From: Astragalus membranaceus | Lineage: Eukaryota; Streptophyta; Magnoliopsida; Fabales; Fabaceae | Reading direction: 5' to 3' | DNA length: 64,000 nucleotides | Assembly (NCBI GenBank): GCA_039519185.1 | Contig: CM076847.1 | Coordinates: 21,263,251 to 21,327,250, forward strand | Shown here: positions 32,726 through 43,505 of the stretch, piece by piece | How the letters are laid out: each line of letters starts with the position of its first letter | How positions within the stretch are numbered: position 1 is the first letter of the stretch | Translations under genes and position numbers: made by a program | Notes under the pieces: model-generated | The model's input: the letters and a program-made list of their open reading frames with translations, nothing else | The model's database searches: none | Told to the model about the DNA's origin: nothing

Positions 32726-34202
32726 CTAGCAAGGACACCCCGCAATTTCTCCCTTTCCTACATATTTTACAGACATAACAGCAGAATTAACACTTGCAAC
32801 TTCACCCTTAAAGACTGCTTTATTCCTGGTCGCCCATAAGTTCCAAACCACTGCTATCCAAATGAGATGCTTGAGTCCTCTTCGTTTCTTCCCTTTGTGT
32901 AATCCTTCAAATTCCATGAAATTATTCACCACATTACCGTACTGCATATCATCCACTCCCAACCATAAAAATATTGATCTCCACACCTTCTTTGAGAATT
33001 CACAGCTACCAAATAAATGTGATGTAGTTTCGGTTTCTTTAAAACATAACACGTAGCAGAGATCTCGGTTTGATGCAAGAATCCCACGCTTGAACAATGC
33101 TTCACGCGTTGCCAATTTGATCAGTAAAAGTATCCATTAAAAGATTAATGCTTTCGATAGCACATCATTTTTCCATAAATTCTTGCACGCATCAACTCTT
33201 AGAGAATCCACCCGTTCAACAGAACCTGCAAAAGAAAAGCACAACCACTTATAACAACTTTTAACTGTAAATCCGCTTGTTGAATCCAGCAACCAACACC
33301 ATCTATCTTCGGTATCCCTTGCTGAAACGACATTAAGCAATAAATATTTCAGAGAGTTGCTCTCCCAATGGCAAACATTCAGTCCAGCACCAGTCCCAAC
33401 TCCAATCGGAGTGATGCAGCAGCCCATTTTCTGAGACTACTGCATCTTGCTTCTCACAACGGCTGTAATGAGAGGGAAACATCTTGCTTCCTAATTTTTT
33501 CTTTGCCACTTCGTTGAACCATCCAAATTCCATATTTGTTTCATCTCCCAACATGATTAGATCCCTCCACCATATTGAAGTACCCTTTAATCCCCTCCTA
33601 GACTCTTCCTCATTGAGCCAAGGGCCAACTGATCCATATCTTTTAATCAGCAGCTGCTTCTATAATGAATAACCACTTTCAACTAAGAATCTCCACCTCC
33701 ATTTAGTGAGGAGAGACAAATTGAAAGCTTCTAGATTGTTTATACCGAGCCCTCCTATATCTTTGGATGTACATGTCAAATCCCAATTAACCCATGCCAT
33801 ATTTTTATTTTCCTCATCACCTCCCTACTGGAACGTTCTTTGCAATTTCACAATTTCACCAAGTACTTTCTTAGGGGCTTTGTAGAAGGAAAAAAATTAT
33901 AGAGATAACGAAGAGAGTACCGAATTGATTAGAGAAACTCTTCGTCCTATAGAAAGTTTTCGGCTCTTCCAACTATTGACTATAGTTTTGATAGAATCTA
34001 TGATGGGTTGCCATGTACTAGTCCTTCCCGGGTTAGCACCAAATGGGACCCCTAAGAATTTGAATGGAATCGCTCCAATGTTGGATGCTTGAAAATGAGA
34101 TATACCTCTTAAAACTCCTTCATGAATATTGATACCAATCACATTGCTCTTAGCGAAGTTGACCTTAAGACCCAAAGCCAATTTGAAACTTTTTTTAAGC
34201 AA
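32726..34202 (-). pseudogene. LINE A ORF2, RT C-terminal part and zinc-binding (zf-RVT) domain
   Basis: It starts LKKSFKLALGLKVNFAKSNV, then PFKFLGVPFGANPGRTSTWQ and RRVSLINSVLSSLSL, the conserved RT C-terminal blocks. After several stops it ends with LATREALFKRGILASNRDLC, YVLCFKETETTSHLFGSCEF and WRSIFLWLGV, a CxxC...HxxxxC zinc-binding domain of plant LINEs. Frame changes occur near 33130, 33430 and 33550. Confidence 0.8.
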
Positions 34203-34405
34203 AAACTAATATAAATTAAAAATAAAAAAGGAGTACAGAAAATGACCGAGAGGGGACCAAACCAAAACCCAAGGCCAGGGAAAAAGCAAACAAAGCAGCA
34301 AAAAGGAAACTTGGGCAAGGCACCCTAGACCAACCATCCAAAAGAAAACAGATCAACAAAACAGGCCAAAAACGGCTGAAAAAACAAACTCAAAGTGACA
34401 GATAT

Positions 34406-35792
34406 CACTACAAGAATTTAAGTTATTACTGGCTAACTCAATCCCCCAGTAATGCTGAAATTCGGCCAGAAATTGCACATTATTGGCGGATTTAGTCCGC
34501 CAGTAATCAGCCAGAAAAACGGCCGCAGGTAATTGTTACTGGCGGAATTTCAGCCAGTAATGACTGGCGGATTTACTGGCCGAATTTCAGCCAGTAATTA
34601 CTGGCGGAAATTCGGCCAGTAAATCCGCCAGTCATTACTGGCTGAAATTCCGCCAGTAATGTATTATATATTTTTTTAAAAAAATATTTTTAAAAAGCTT
34701 TTTTGTATTTAAAATTTGTTGTTTTAAATATTTAATTCGTTTTTTTTATTTAATTTTTTAAAAAGCTTGTTGTTTGAAGCAAAGTGAGAACCAAAGTCTT
34801 CCTGGCAGAGGCGGCGACGACGGTGCTCCGGCGACCCTCCGGTGGTAGTGGTTTTGGGGTGGTTGTGTGGTTGTAGGGGTTGTGTTGTTAAAACCAGATG
34901 GGTGTGGATAGTGTTCTGAGTTTAAAAATAAAAGAAGGGTGCTGTGTATAAAAGAAGGGTGATAGTGTTCTGTGGTGGTGGTTCATGGTGGTTTAGCGGT
35001 GGTGAGAGAGAGAGGAATTGTGGCCCGCGGTGATGAGAGAGAAAGGAGGGTGTGCGAAGGTGGTGGCTCTGCTGTTGTTGTTGTGGAGGTTTTGGTGGTG
35101 ATGAGAAATGAAGGTTGGTGGTGATGAGAAATGAAGAAATGAGGTGATGAGAAATGAAGAAATGAAGGTCGGTGGTGATGAGAGATGAAAAAATGAAATG
35201 AGATGAGAGTGATTAAAGGTGGAGAGAGAGATGAAAAGCTGGCACGGATTTTGCACGCGTGTTTGCATTTACTGGCGGAATTTTGCGTGTTACTGGCGGA
35301 TGTCATTACTGGCCATTTTTAATGGTCAATGCACAGCTTTTGAGGGTATGTTACTGGCTGAAATTTCCGTCAGTAAATGCATTTACTGACGGATATGTTA
35401 CTGGCGGAAATTTCCTGTTACTGGCTGAACTGCGTTACTGGCGGAACATGCGTGTTACTGGCGGAACTGCATTACTGGCCATTTTTGACAGTCAATGCGC
35501 AGCTTTTGAGGGTATTTTCTGACTGAAATTTCCGCCAGTAAATGCAATTACTGGCGGATATAATTATTTATAAAATTATTTTAGTTTTTCAATTAATTTC
35601 CGCCAGAAATTCCTACTCAATCCGCCAGTAAATATACTGGCTGTTTAAATTCGACAGAAATGTTATGGAATCCGCCAGAAACTTACTGGAAGACTAAATC
35701 CGCCAGAAATCGCATAATTCCACCAGAAAACTTACTGGCTGACTGATTCCGCCAGAAATGTCTAGCCAGTAATGCAAGTAATTCTTGTAGTG
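34406..35792. mobile_element. Non-autonomous CACTA transposon 2 (1387 bp)
   Basis: It starts CACTACAAGAATTTAAGTTA and ends AAGTAATTCTTGTAGTG, a 13-bp terminal inverted repeat, with the 3-bp target duplication TAT at 34403-34405 and 35793-35795. Both flanks are crowded with the subterminal unit TTACTGGCGGA/TCCGCCAGTAA, and 34536-34659 forms a long inverted repeat of about 60 bp per arm. The interior (34790-35260) is GC-rich on one side and has GATGAGAAATGAAGAAATGA repeats; no transposase. Confidence 0.95.
34536..34659. repeat. Near-perfect 124-bp inverted repeat in the CACTA 2 end
   Basis: The left arm TTACTGGCGGAATTTCAGCC...TTTACTGGCCGAATTTC is matched by its reverse complement ending in GGCTGAAATTCCGCCAGTAA. 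Its centre is near 34597. RNA from either strand would fold into a hairpin of about 60 bp. Confidence 0.85.
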
Positions 35793-36556
35793 TATTGAGC
35801 TAGCTTTGGACCGAAGATTGTATCCAACTGACACACTCTTTTTCTGTTTCTTCTTTTGTTTCTTGGACACAACCGGTTCCGAGTACCTCTCAGCTGAGTC
35901 AGGAACCACCGGATCACTTGATAAGGCTTATCATTCCGAGAAGGCTTGCTAAGGGGATTTATCTTCGTACTGCCCGTTTCCGCGGTTCTCTTACAATTCT
36001 GGAGAGAATGTCCAATACTACCACAAGAGCTGCAGAATAGAGGTACCCTCTCATATTCTACCCTGATACGAAAGACATAACCCTCTCTTTCTACTAACAA
36101 TTGATCATGCAGCTTCTCAGAGAAATCAATATCAATAAGAACTCTAGCAAAATGTCCAAAAGTCCTCTTCATAGTGGCTTCATCCAAAGCAATAGGAGCA
36201 CCAAGGCTACCACTGATCTCAAACAAAATCTTTGACCTCCAATACTCCCGGGGAAGACCATGAAGCCTAACCCAACACTGAGCATCGGTCTGTTTTGCAG
36301 AAAGAGGGTCAAAATCTGGCTTCCAAGCAAACAGGCGCAAAACTCCCGGTTGTAAAGATCGCGATCCAAGCAACCAAACACGCCTAAAGTCTTCATTAGA
36401 TACAAAAGAGAATTCAAAAAATCCCTTACCAAGAGAAACCAGAGACCAATCAGAAGAAGTCTTCCACATAGTAGACAATTTTCCTTTAAATCTTTAATCT
36501 GATAAGGTTTATCCCCTTTAGATAAAATTATTCTACCATGCAATAGGTTGACACAG
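35793..36556 (-). pseudogene. DUF4283 and CCHC zinc-knuckle protein (LINE ORF1-like)
   Basis: The minus strand from about 36556 reads ASIADCVNLLHGRIILSKGD, a small frameshift, then TSSDWSLVSLGKGFFEFSFV, LQPGVLRLFAWKPDFDPLSA, CWVRLHGLPREYWRSKILFE, and the zinc knuckle CSSCGSIGHSLQNCK. The DUF4283-zinc-knuckle pairing is the usual ORF1 of plant LINEs and binds nucleic acid. After the knuckle it continues with a basic tail into CACTA 2. No ORF2 follows. Confidence 0.8.
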
Positions 36557-36599
36557 TCAGCAATACTAGCCTGATGGCTTTTAAACACCAAATACTATT

Positions 36600-37690
36600 C
36601 TATTTCCCATCACAAAAGAAGATAGTGTCATCAGCAAATTGTAATATCGAGAATGGGAATGACTCGCTCACATTAAAACCCTTAAGATTGTTGGATTCCA
36701 CCCCTCTCCGCATCAACCACGCCAAACCTTCTGCAACTATTAAGAATAAAAAGGGAGCTAGTGGGTCACCTTTTCTTAACCCTTTTTGTCCCACAAATTC
36801 TTCCGTTGGGCTACCATTGATTAGGACTGATATGAAATTAGATGTGAAACATACCTTCGTCCATTTTATCCACTTCTCATTGAAACCCACCCTCAAAAGC
36901 ATATATTCTAAGTATGATCAGCTCACCAAGTCGTACGCCTTTTCAAAATCAGCCTTTAGTACTAAACAACTTTGCTTTTTTCTTTTTCCCAAACCCAATA
37001 TTTCATTCACCACCACCACGCCATCCAGCATCTGCCTCTTGGGAATAAAAGCACTTTGACAGTCCGAAATCACACTACTCGGCATACTCTTCAATCTTCC
37101 AGCTAAGACTTTCGCAAGCATCTTGTACAAGCATCCGATGAGAGAAATAGGTCTATATTCACTTAATCTTCGGGGGTTGCTATTCTTCGGGATAAGTGTC
37201 ATAAAGGATGCGCTTACTGCCTTAGGTAATCTGGCTGAACTATGGAATTCATTAAAGAACTTCAGAATTTCCGGACTTATGATTTCCCAACAATTCTTAA
37301 TAAAATTAAAGTTAAAACCATCCGGATACGGGCTTTTGTTACCATCGTATTCCCAAACTACCTCTTTTATCTCTTCAATTGTGAAAGGGGCTGTTAGCAT
37401 TTCATTCTCCTATAATGAAGCCTGTTTAAAGCTTACCCCATCAAAAGTTGGCCTTATGAAACTTTGTTCTCTATACCCTTGTTCAAAGTGGTCTTTCATC
37501 GCCAATTTTATCCCTTCAACATCTTCAATCAACTGTTCATTCACCTTTAGTTTCAGCAACTGTGTTTTTCTTCTATTGCCTCTAATGCGCGTATGAAAGA
37601 AACGGCTAGTTGAGTCACACTCTCTGCTAACCACTTTATTCTTGATTTTTGAGAAAGCAGACTTTCTCTAGCATGCAAATTTTTCCAAGA
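36600..37690 (-). pseudogene. LINE A ORF2, linker and RT N-terminal half
   Basis: It reads RESLLSQKSRIKWLAE, SRFFHTRIRGNRRKTQLLKL, then FTIEEIKEVVWEYDGNKSPY with GFNFNFIKNCW, LSEYRPISLIGCLYKMLAKV, QSAFIPKRQMLDGVVVVNE, LKADFEKAYD, RKGDPLAPFLFLIVAEGLAW and the catalytic LQFADDTIFF. FADD is intact here. Stops and a frame change near 37410 and 36910 break the frame. RT of the L1 clade copies RNA at a nicked target. Confidence 0.85.
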
Positions 37691-37968
37691 CTCAGCAAAT
37701 GTTCTTTTGAAGGAATTTGCACACTGATTTGGCATCATTGTTGGGTAGGGAAACAGCTTCTACCCACTTGAAGACATAATCCACTGCCATAAGGATGTAT
37801 AGGTTGCCATGAGAAGGAAGGAAAGGTCCCATGAAGTCCATTCCCCAAACATCAAAGAGTTCAACTTCTAGGATGTTGGTTAGTGGCATTTCATGCTTAT
37901 TGGAAATGTTCCCTGTCCTTTGGCATCTGTCACACCTCTGGACCAGTTCTTGAGCATCTCTAACATCC
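37691..37968 (-). pseudogene. Athila integrase fragment
   Basis: The minus strand reads DAQELVQRCDRCQRTGNISN, KHEMPLTNILEVELFDVWG, MDFMGPFLPSHGNLYILMAV and VEAVSLPNNDAKSVCKFLQK. This is the CC half of the zinc finger and the start of the core with its first Asp. LINE A joins it in the middle of KFLQKNI. The right side breaks at about 37968. It differs from the Athila A integrase at the same positions, so it belongs to another copy. Confidence 0.8.
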
Positions 37969-38215
37969 GCCGGTAATTTCTTTATTTTTTTTTTTAAAAA
38001 TATTTTTTTAATTCGTTTATTAATTTAAAAAATTAATATATTTAATTATTTTGATTTTTTTAAATCAGATTTTTGATATCGTTTATTTAATTCAAAATCA
38101 AAAAATAAATATTATTAATTTTATAATATTTATATTTATTATTGAAATATTTACTAATTAAACGAGAATTGAATAATAATTCAAAATGATAAAATTTTCA
38201 CAATATCCATCCATA
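37969..38215. other. AT-rich stretch with CACTA 2-like start
   Basis: It begins CCGCCGGTAATTTC, close to the CACTA 2 subterminal unit, then runs into T/A-rich sequence resembling 34660-34750. It may be a CACTA 2-family remnant. No gene is seen. Confidence 0.35.
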
Positions 38216-38647
38216 AAAGTACTAATTAAAATATCCATACAAGTGAAATGCTTTCAAGGATGACATTGAGGAGCTAATCCGCAAGGGGAAACTCGGACAA
38301 TATGTCATGAAGGAAGAAGGACGCGAATGGTCTTGATCCCCTCCCAAGAGGAAGGTCGTTGACAATAAAGTCGGGAAAGCCCCCAACGAGAATGAGAGTG
38401 ACTCCACTGATGAAAAGGATAATTGAATATCAAAAGGCTATCTTGAGGCCATGGTAATATGCCGAGGTCAACTCTCACCGGCGCCCTCTGGTATTTAGGG
38501 ACAACGACCTCCTAGATGGCAATACTAATAAGTACATTCCGCTACTAATCAGGGTCGTGATGGCAGACTTCGAAGTTAAGGGAATATTGGTGGACCAGGG
38601 GAGTTGGGCCGTCATCATGTTCCTTGATTTATTGACAAGGTTCCATG
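38216..38647 (+). pseudogene. Tat-lineage Ty3 gag end and protease fragment
   Basis: The plus strand reads DDIEELIRKGKLGQYVMKEE (end of gag), and after stops VRVVMADFEVKGILVDQGSW followed by AVIMFLDLLTRF. The Tat protease normally reads VKRVLIDQGSSADILF, so this is its active-site region (DQGS). Stops at about 38319 and 38424 break the frame. The fragment is cut at 38647 by CACTA 3. Confidence 0.65.
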
Positions 38648-38899
38648 CACTAGTGCAAAATAAGCTTTAATAAGCACTATTTGGAATCGGTTGTTTGGAT
38701 AACCGATTCCAAACATGGAAGCGATGGCAATTTTGCAATTAAGTGAAGGTGTGGATGATTTTTTTAGACATATAGAATCGGTTGTTTACACAACCGATTA
38801 GATATGTGCCCATTTAGACCTTTTGAATCGCTTTAGTAAACAACCGATGCGTAAATTGTAGTTTCAGAATCGGTGTTTTAAACAACCGATTACTAATGT

Positions 38900-40148
38900 C
38901 AATTTCATTACTAAAATTTTTCACAATCCCTCTCTCACATTACGTTTCCCTCGCCCTAGCTCCAAAATCGCTCTCCCTCATCGTCGCTCTCAGTATCTCG
39001 TTATCTCTTTCTCAATCACATCTCTTCACTCTCTCGCACTCTCTTCACTCTCAATCGCATCTCTTCACTCTCACAAATCCTTCTCAGCATCTCACAAATC
39101 TCTATCGCATCTCGTTATTTCGTTTTGAAAATGTTGAAGAGGATAGAGACAACTGTGGTTCAAATTTGAAGTGAAGGTTGAGATTGGAGGAGTTTTGCAA
39201 GCTTGAAAGATAAGGCGTTAGGGTAATGAAGAGCGAGAGAATTGATAATTTCGGTTTTAGATAATTGTTTCGTTGAATTGATAAAATCGTTGATTACCTC
39301 TTGCAGCGACGAGAGTTCGTTCGATTCAAGGATCTTGGTAACATGTGGTTTGAGTTCGAAGCCGTGAAGGAGTGACTTATCTTGATTTTCTTCGACCCGC
39401 TTTCTCTTGTGTACTCTTTCTTCCCATTGATTCCTCCGTGGAAGAGGATCTTCACAAAACGGTCTCGTAGGGAAGATTCTAATGGTGGAGGAGTTGATTC
39501 TTCAGGCACCCTTTTTTTAATTTCTAGGTTTTCTTTTTAATTTCATTTGGTGTGTGTTGATTTCTTTACTCTGTCTTTTTAGGCATCAGTATGATTAAAA
39601 TAAGACTAAGCATTCAGGAGTAATTTGTTTTTCATATTGATGGTGATCCTTTGTTTTTCATATTGATTTGTTTTGCTTTTATATCTTTAAATTGATTGGT
39701 ATCACTTTATGCTTCATAGGTTTTGAATCTGCTGTTTTGATTTGTTGTTTGAATTGTTAAATAATACAAGGTTCATTTGGGGTGCCATCTCTAAAGGTTA
39801 TATCCTCTCTTTAACCCTCTTGAAGTTATAACTCTGTTATTTATTTGAAGTTTTTAACTAGTTGGCTATGAGATGCTTGTTTATATATTTATAAAATAGT
39901 GGGTTCTGTGCTTTGGGCTGTATAAGGTGTAGGTAACAGTCTTCTTTGGATTTTCAAGATTTCAGATTGTTTGTCTTTTATTCTAATCCTTTAGAATTTT
40001 TTTGGGGGGTTACTAGATTCCTGGGAGCTGTATAGGTCTGTATAGGACGAACCTTGTTTTACTTGCCAATAAATTTCTGAGAAATGCAGTTTTCTTGTAA
40101 TAAGCTTCAAAACTTGTTGAGTCACTTATTGCTTTGTTGAATATGCAG
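38900..40148. other. CACTA 3 left interior, no assigned gene
   Basis: A stretch rich in CTCTCACTCTC/TCGCATCTC repeats (38930-39120) looks like a captured 5' untranslated region, followed by intron-like T-rich DNA. A minus-strand frame at 39294-39509 is not recognised. Confidence 0.4.
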
Positions 40149-40800
40149 GTGGAGAAGTTGAAGGATTTGTGCTTGAAACAAAGAGAAAAAATCAAGTCAC
40201 TGAGCCTCAGGAACATGTAGAGAAGCAAGGCTCGGAGCTGAAGGAAGAAAAACAAGTCATTCCATCTCTACAACTACAGGTTTCTTCTCTCACTGGTCAG
40301 CTTCAGAGCCTCGCTGAGGATCTCGCAGAGGTTTAACTTACATTCTTCTATGACAGCAATCTGAATTCGTTGTCATTTGGCAAGGCTGTAATTGAAAATT
40401 ATTACTTTTTGGAGACTCCTACTGAGATGAATATAATAGCAAGTTAGCAACACATGTTTGCTATTTCATTGAGGTACTATAAATGACCATAACTGAATCC
40501 TAGTTTTCTGTTTACATAGAAAGACATGTTATTTGTTATTAGCTATTAGGATTGGGGGTAATAGGATATGAATTGGTTAAATAGTGGATCCTCCTTCCCT
40601 TGTCTTTTAAGAACAAGTTTTTTAACAAATATTTCCATTTCCTACAGGAATCTCTGCAGGATGAAAGCTTATCTAAGGTTGATGCTAAAGTATATCCTGA
40701 GCTGGATGATATTAGCTCTTATGATGACAAGTTCTCAAAAAATTCTAACTTCTACCAACATAACACCAACAAAAGAAGCGTTACAACTTAAGAAAGTAGA
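40149..40800 (+). pseudogene. Captured exons of a coiled-coil protein, source not recognised
   Basis: Exon 40149-40330 lies between an ATGCAG acceptor and a GT donor and encodes VEKLKDLCLKQREKIKSL, then, after a stop and frame slip, LQVSSLTGQLQSLAEDLAE, a heptad-like coiled coil. A second exon starts after TCCTACAG at 40648 with ESLQDESLSKVDAKVYPELD and DISSYDDKFSKNSNF. The order and the splice sites show DNA-level capture. I do not know the gene; a cytoskeleton- or Golgi-type coiled-coil protein is possible. Confidence 0.5.
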
Positions 40801-40910
40801 AGATCTGAAGAGAGCAAAATAGTTTGGAGGTAGAATGAACCATAAACTTGGCTGAAGAATAACCTCAATCGTTGTTTGAGAATAACCTCAATCACAGTTT
40901 TAAATTGAAG

Positions 40911-41973
40911 GTGGCAATGCTTGTTGATAATTACAAGAAGTGGCAAGAGATGGGAATTTATCCTTGTCCAAATTCATTGCTTTAGCTGAAATTTTACTAG
41001 ATTTTGCTAGACAAGATCATGATGATCTCTACAAGGGCATTGACATTTATTTGAAGGTAAATATTATTCCTAGAAAATGTCTCTTTTGTGTTTTATGCTC
41101 TGACAAAAAAAAAAGTACTAGAGAAGTAAGAGAAGAACAGTGATTGAAGAACATATTTCACTTTCACATTTTAGGTTGTGAGACAGAATTAGTTGATAAC
41201 CAACATTTATTGGCTGTTAGGTGTAGACTGTCCCACTAGAAGTTCACATTTTTGACTCATATAGTTGTATTATGTATTCATCTGTATGTGATTTCATTTT
41301 GACTCATATAGTTCACATTTCTACTACTATGTCCAGTGAATAGGGAGAAGGGGAAAAGGATATACACGTTCTTTATTCCCTCACATGATTGATAGTGTTT
41401 TCACCTGTTTTACATGACAGATTTTGTCCATTTATGCATTCACTCCATTTAGCTAAATTCTATTTCCATGAACTCAAAAAATGATGTAACATGTCTGCCT
41501 GTACAGTAATGTACGTAGCACTGATACTTCCAGTTGAAAACGTGTCTAGTGTCGAACACGTATCATGTAAGACACCGACACAGCCACTTCAATTACTTGT
41601 ATCTTTCAGATTAAAACCGGTGTATGTGTCGTGTCCAGTGTTCGTGTCTGTGTCGGTACTTCATTCTGCTAGTGCGGCAGAAATTAGGCCATGGAAGAAT
41701 GAAACCTATAAGCAAAATTTCTGGCTTGTGGGGTTATTTTTGTATTACTGTAACTTATGTCTTTGTTTTAACATGCAGGCTCATCCAGAACTAAACAAAA
41801 CTGAAAGGAAAAGACTATGTAGAATTCTGGACTGCAAAAAACTATCTATGGAAGCATGCATGCATGCAGCACAAAATGAGTTACTTCCATTAAGAGTTGT
41901 TGTCCAAGTTGTCTTCTATGAGCAAGCTAGAGCAGCATCATCTGATGGCAAAGTAACAGATTTTAATCTTTGA
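40911..41973 (+). pseudogene. Captured NPH3-domain exons (BTB/NPH3 family)
   Basis: Exon 40911-41056 reads VAMLVDNY, a frame slip, then NLSLSKFIALAEILLDFARQ and DHDDLYKGIDIYLK before a GT donor. After an intron with an ATGCAG acceptor, the exon at 41779 reads AHPELNKTERKRLCRILDCK, KLSMEACMHAAQNELLPLRV and VVQVVFYEQARAAS. These are the conserved blocks of the NPH3 domain, found in plant BTB proteins that act as CUL3 adaptors in phototropism and auxin transport. The BTB domain and C-terminus are absent. The frame slip and the missing ends make it non-functional. Confidence 0.9.
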
Positions 41974-42457
41974 AACTTCTTTGATTTACAAGGCCTATCA
42001 TATACTTTGATAGAGCTTGCATTCATGTCTTCTTAGAGTGTTGTTGCTTTCTTAGTGGTTCTAAAAGTTTTGCTTAAGAAACTTGTATACCTTTCAAGTT
42101 TAATGAATTATTGGAATTTTGTGCTTGTAGCACTTTTAAGTTCAATAGTAAATTTATGAATTATTGAATTATTATGAGTTGCTCCTTTATGGAAATCAAT
42201 TTGCATTGCAAATGGTTAATAGGTATGACTTAAATTTTGTTTATTTAAAAAAAGGGACATTAGAAATCGGTTATCTAAAGAACCGGTTTTAAATGTTGGT
42301 TTTTTAAGATTTTTTTAATCGGTTGTTTAAATAACCGATTTAAAATGTCACATTTTGAATCGGTTATTTAACCGATTCAAAATGTCCCTACATTTGGAAT
42401 ATCGGCACATTTGGAATCGGCCAATAACCGATTCCAAAAGCATTTTTTGCACTAGTG

Positions 42458-43505
42458 ATTGTCCACCTGAAGATGAGATTTTATGTTACTTTGAGTATTA
42501 CCGTATAGTTGCTTTATTCATACTATATCTTCTAGTGTTTAAATTGATTTGATTGTTAGTCGCCGAAACTATTTTGGTGTTCTTTAAAGTCCTTTATAGA
42601 CATTTCAAATGTTTTGACTTAATTGGTAATTTAATTAGGCATTTATATGTGATGGGGTTACTAGTAGATTTATTCATGTGATTGAATTGGTGTTCCTTGA
42701 AGATCACTCACTTTTTAGCTCATCTTCTTCACCATTTTTGAATTCTTCTGACCCAAGAGAGTCAAAAACCAGAGATTCTCCAGTCATCTCTTATCCTTCA
42801 AATTTCGAGTTGCATGTGAGTGCAAGGTGCTCATTTCATTCGTAATCAACTTGCATGTGTGTCTGGCTTTTGGGTTTTGAGCATTAGGAGGCGAAGTTGA
42901 GTTTAGGAGCACTAAAGAGAGGGTTTTGCTATAGCATTTCTGATTCTTGGTGTGTTTGGAGTTGATTCATCCTCTTAGAACTCTCTTTTGTAGCTTTTTT
43001 GAGACTCTTCAAAAGGTGAGTTCTTCACCTTTATTTTGTACCTTTCTAGGTTGGATTTAACCCCCAAGTGTGTTTGTTTCTTAACTTTTGAAGTGCATGC
43101 TTGTTCTCCTCTCAAAATCTGATGTGAAAATGCTAAGTGAATGTGAAGTAATTTGAGTGTGAAGTAATTTGAGTTGAATTTGGAAGATTGGAAAGTGTTA
43201 GGAACCAGAACAAGGAGGTAGAACACTCAAATTTCAAAAAATCTGCATCTGTAGATTGGTTAACTCCATTCCAATTCCACATTGATATTAAGTATCAGAT
43301 TCAGTTATAAGATTGGTTAATACATTATTTTGCTTATGTTTGAATGAGGAATAATATGATCTCATGATGTGATGAATTATTGTGATTCCCCCTATGTCAT
43401 ATACGAGAGTGAGTACTATGCTAATTATATATACAAAACATATGTGATAATTGAAGGAAATGTAGCATACTTGGAGAGACATAGACGAGAGTGAGTACTA
43501 TGTTA
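42458..43505. other. Region without a recognised gene, with an 80-bp duplication
   Basis: No family is recognised on either strand. A block GACGAGAGTGAGTACTATG-type at 43401-43490 is repeated directly after it from about 43486, and the second copy is interrupted by the Helitron at 43506, resuming at 44336. Confidence 0.6.

Larger units (their letters stand above)
34203..36557 (-). mobile_element. DUF4283/zinc-knuckle sequence inserted in LINE A
   Basis: LINE A reads WCLKAI on the right side (36557) and FKLALGLKVNF on the left (34203), so the material between is a later insertion. Its minus strand encodes a DUF4283 plus CCHC protein and then a non-coding end near 34203-34405. It carries no RT of its own. 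It is in turn interrupted by CACTA 2. No clean target duplication was found. Confidence 0.6.
32726..37690 (-). mobile_element. LINE A (L1-like non-LTR retrotransposon), 5'-truncated and interrupted
   Basis: On the minus strand an ORF2 related to LINE B is read in pieces: upstream linker (37738-37410), RT (37400-36600), later RT (34202-33897), connection and zinc-binding C-terminus (33554-32726). Between 36557 and 34203 a separate 2.35-kb sequence is inserted. The 5' end at about 37690 abuts an Athila integrase fragment. Multiple stops show an old copy. Confidence 0.8.
38648..42457. mobile_element. Non-autonomous CACTA transposon 3 (3810 bp) with captured gene fragments
   Basis: It starts CACTAGTGCAAAATAAGC at 38648 and ends CATTTTTTGCACTAGTG at 42457. 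Subterminal units GAATCGGTTGTTTA...AACCGATTC fill 38685-38895 and 42265-42440. The bases next to the ends are ATG (left) and ATT (right), so the 3-bp target duplication has one mismatch or has mutated. The interior holds GT-AG-split exons of host genes on the plus strand, including an NPH3 domain. No transposase. Confidence 0.88.

Noticed and set aside
35259..35522. Plus-strand frame with TGG repeats (VTGGNF-like) in CACTA 2
   Set aside because: It is the translation of the TTACTGGCGGA subterminal repeats.
40911..41973. A functional NPH3 gene
   Set aside because: Only two exons, with a frame slip, lying within CACTA ends; no BTB domain.
38645..42460. Perfect target duplication for CACTA 3
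   Set aside because: Flanks are ATG and ATT, so only two of three bases agree; the borders rest on the terminal repeats instead.
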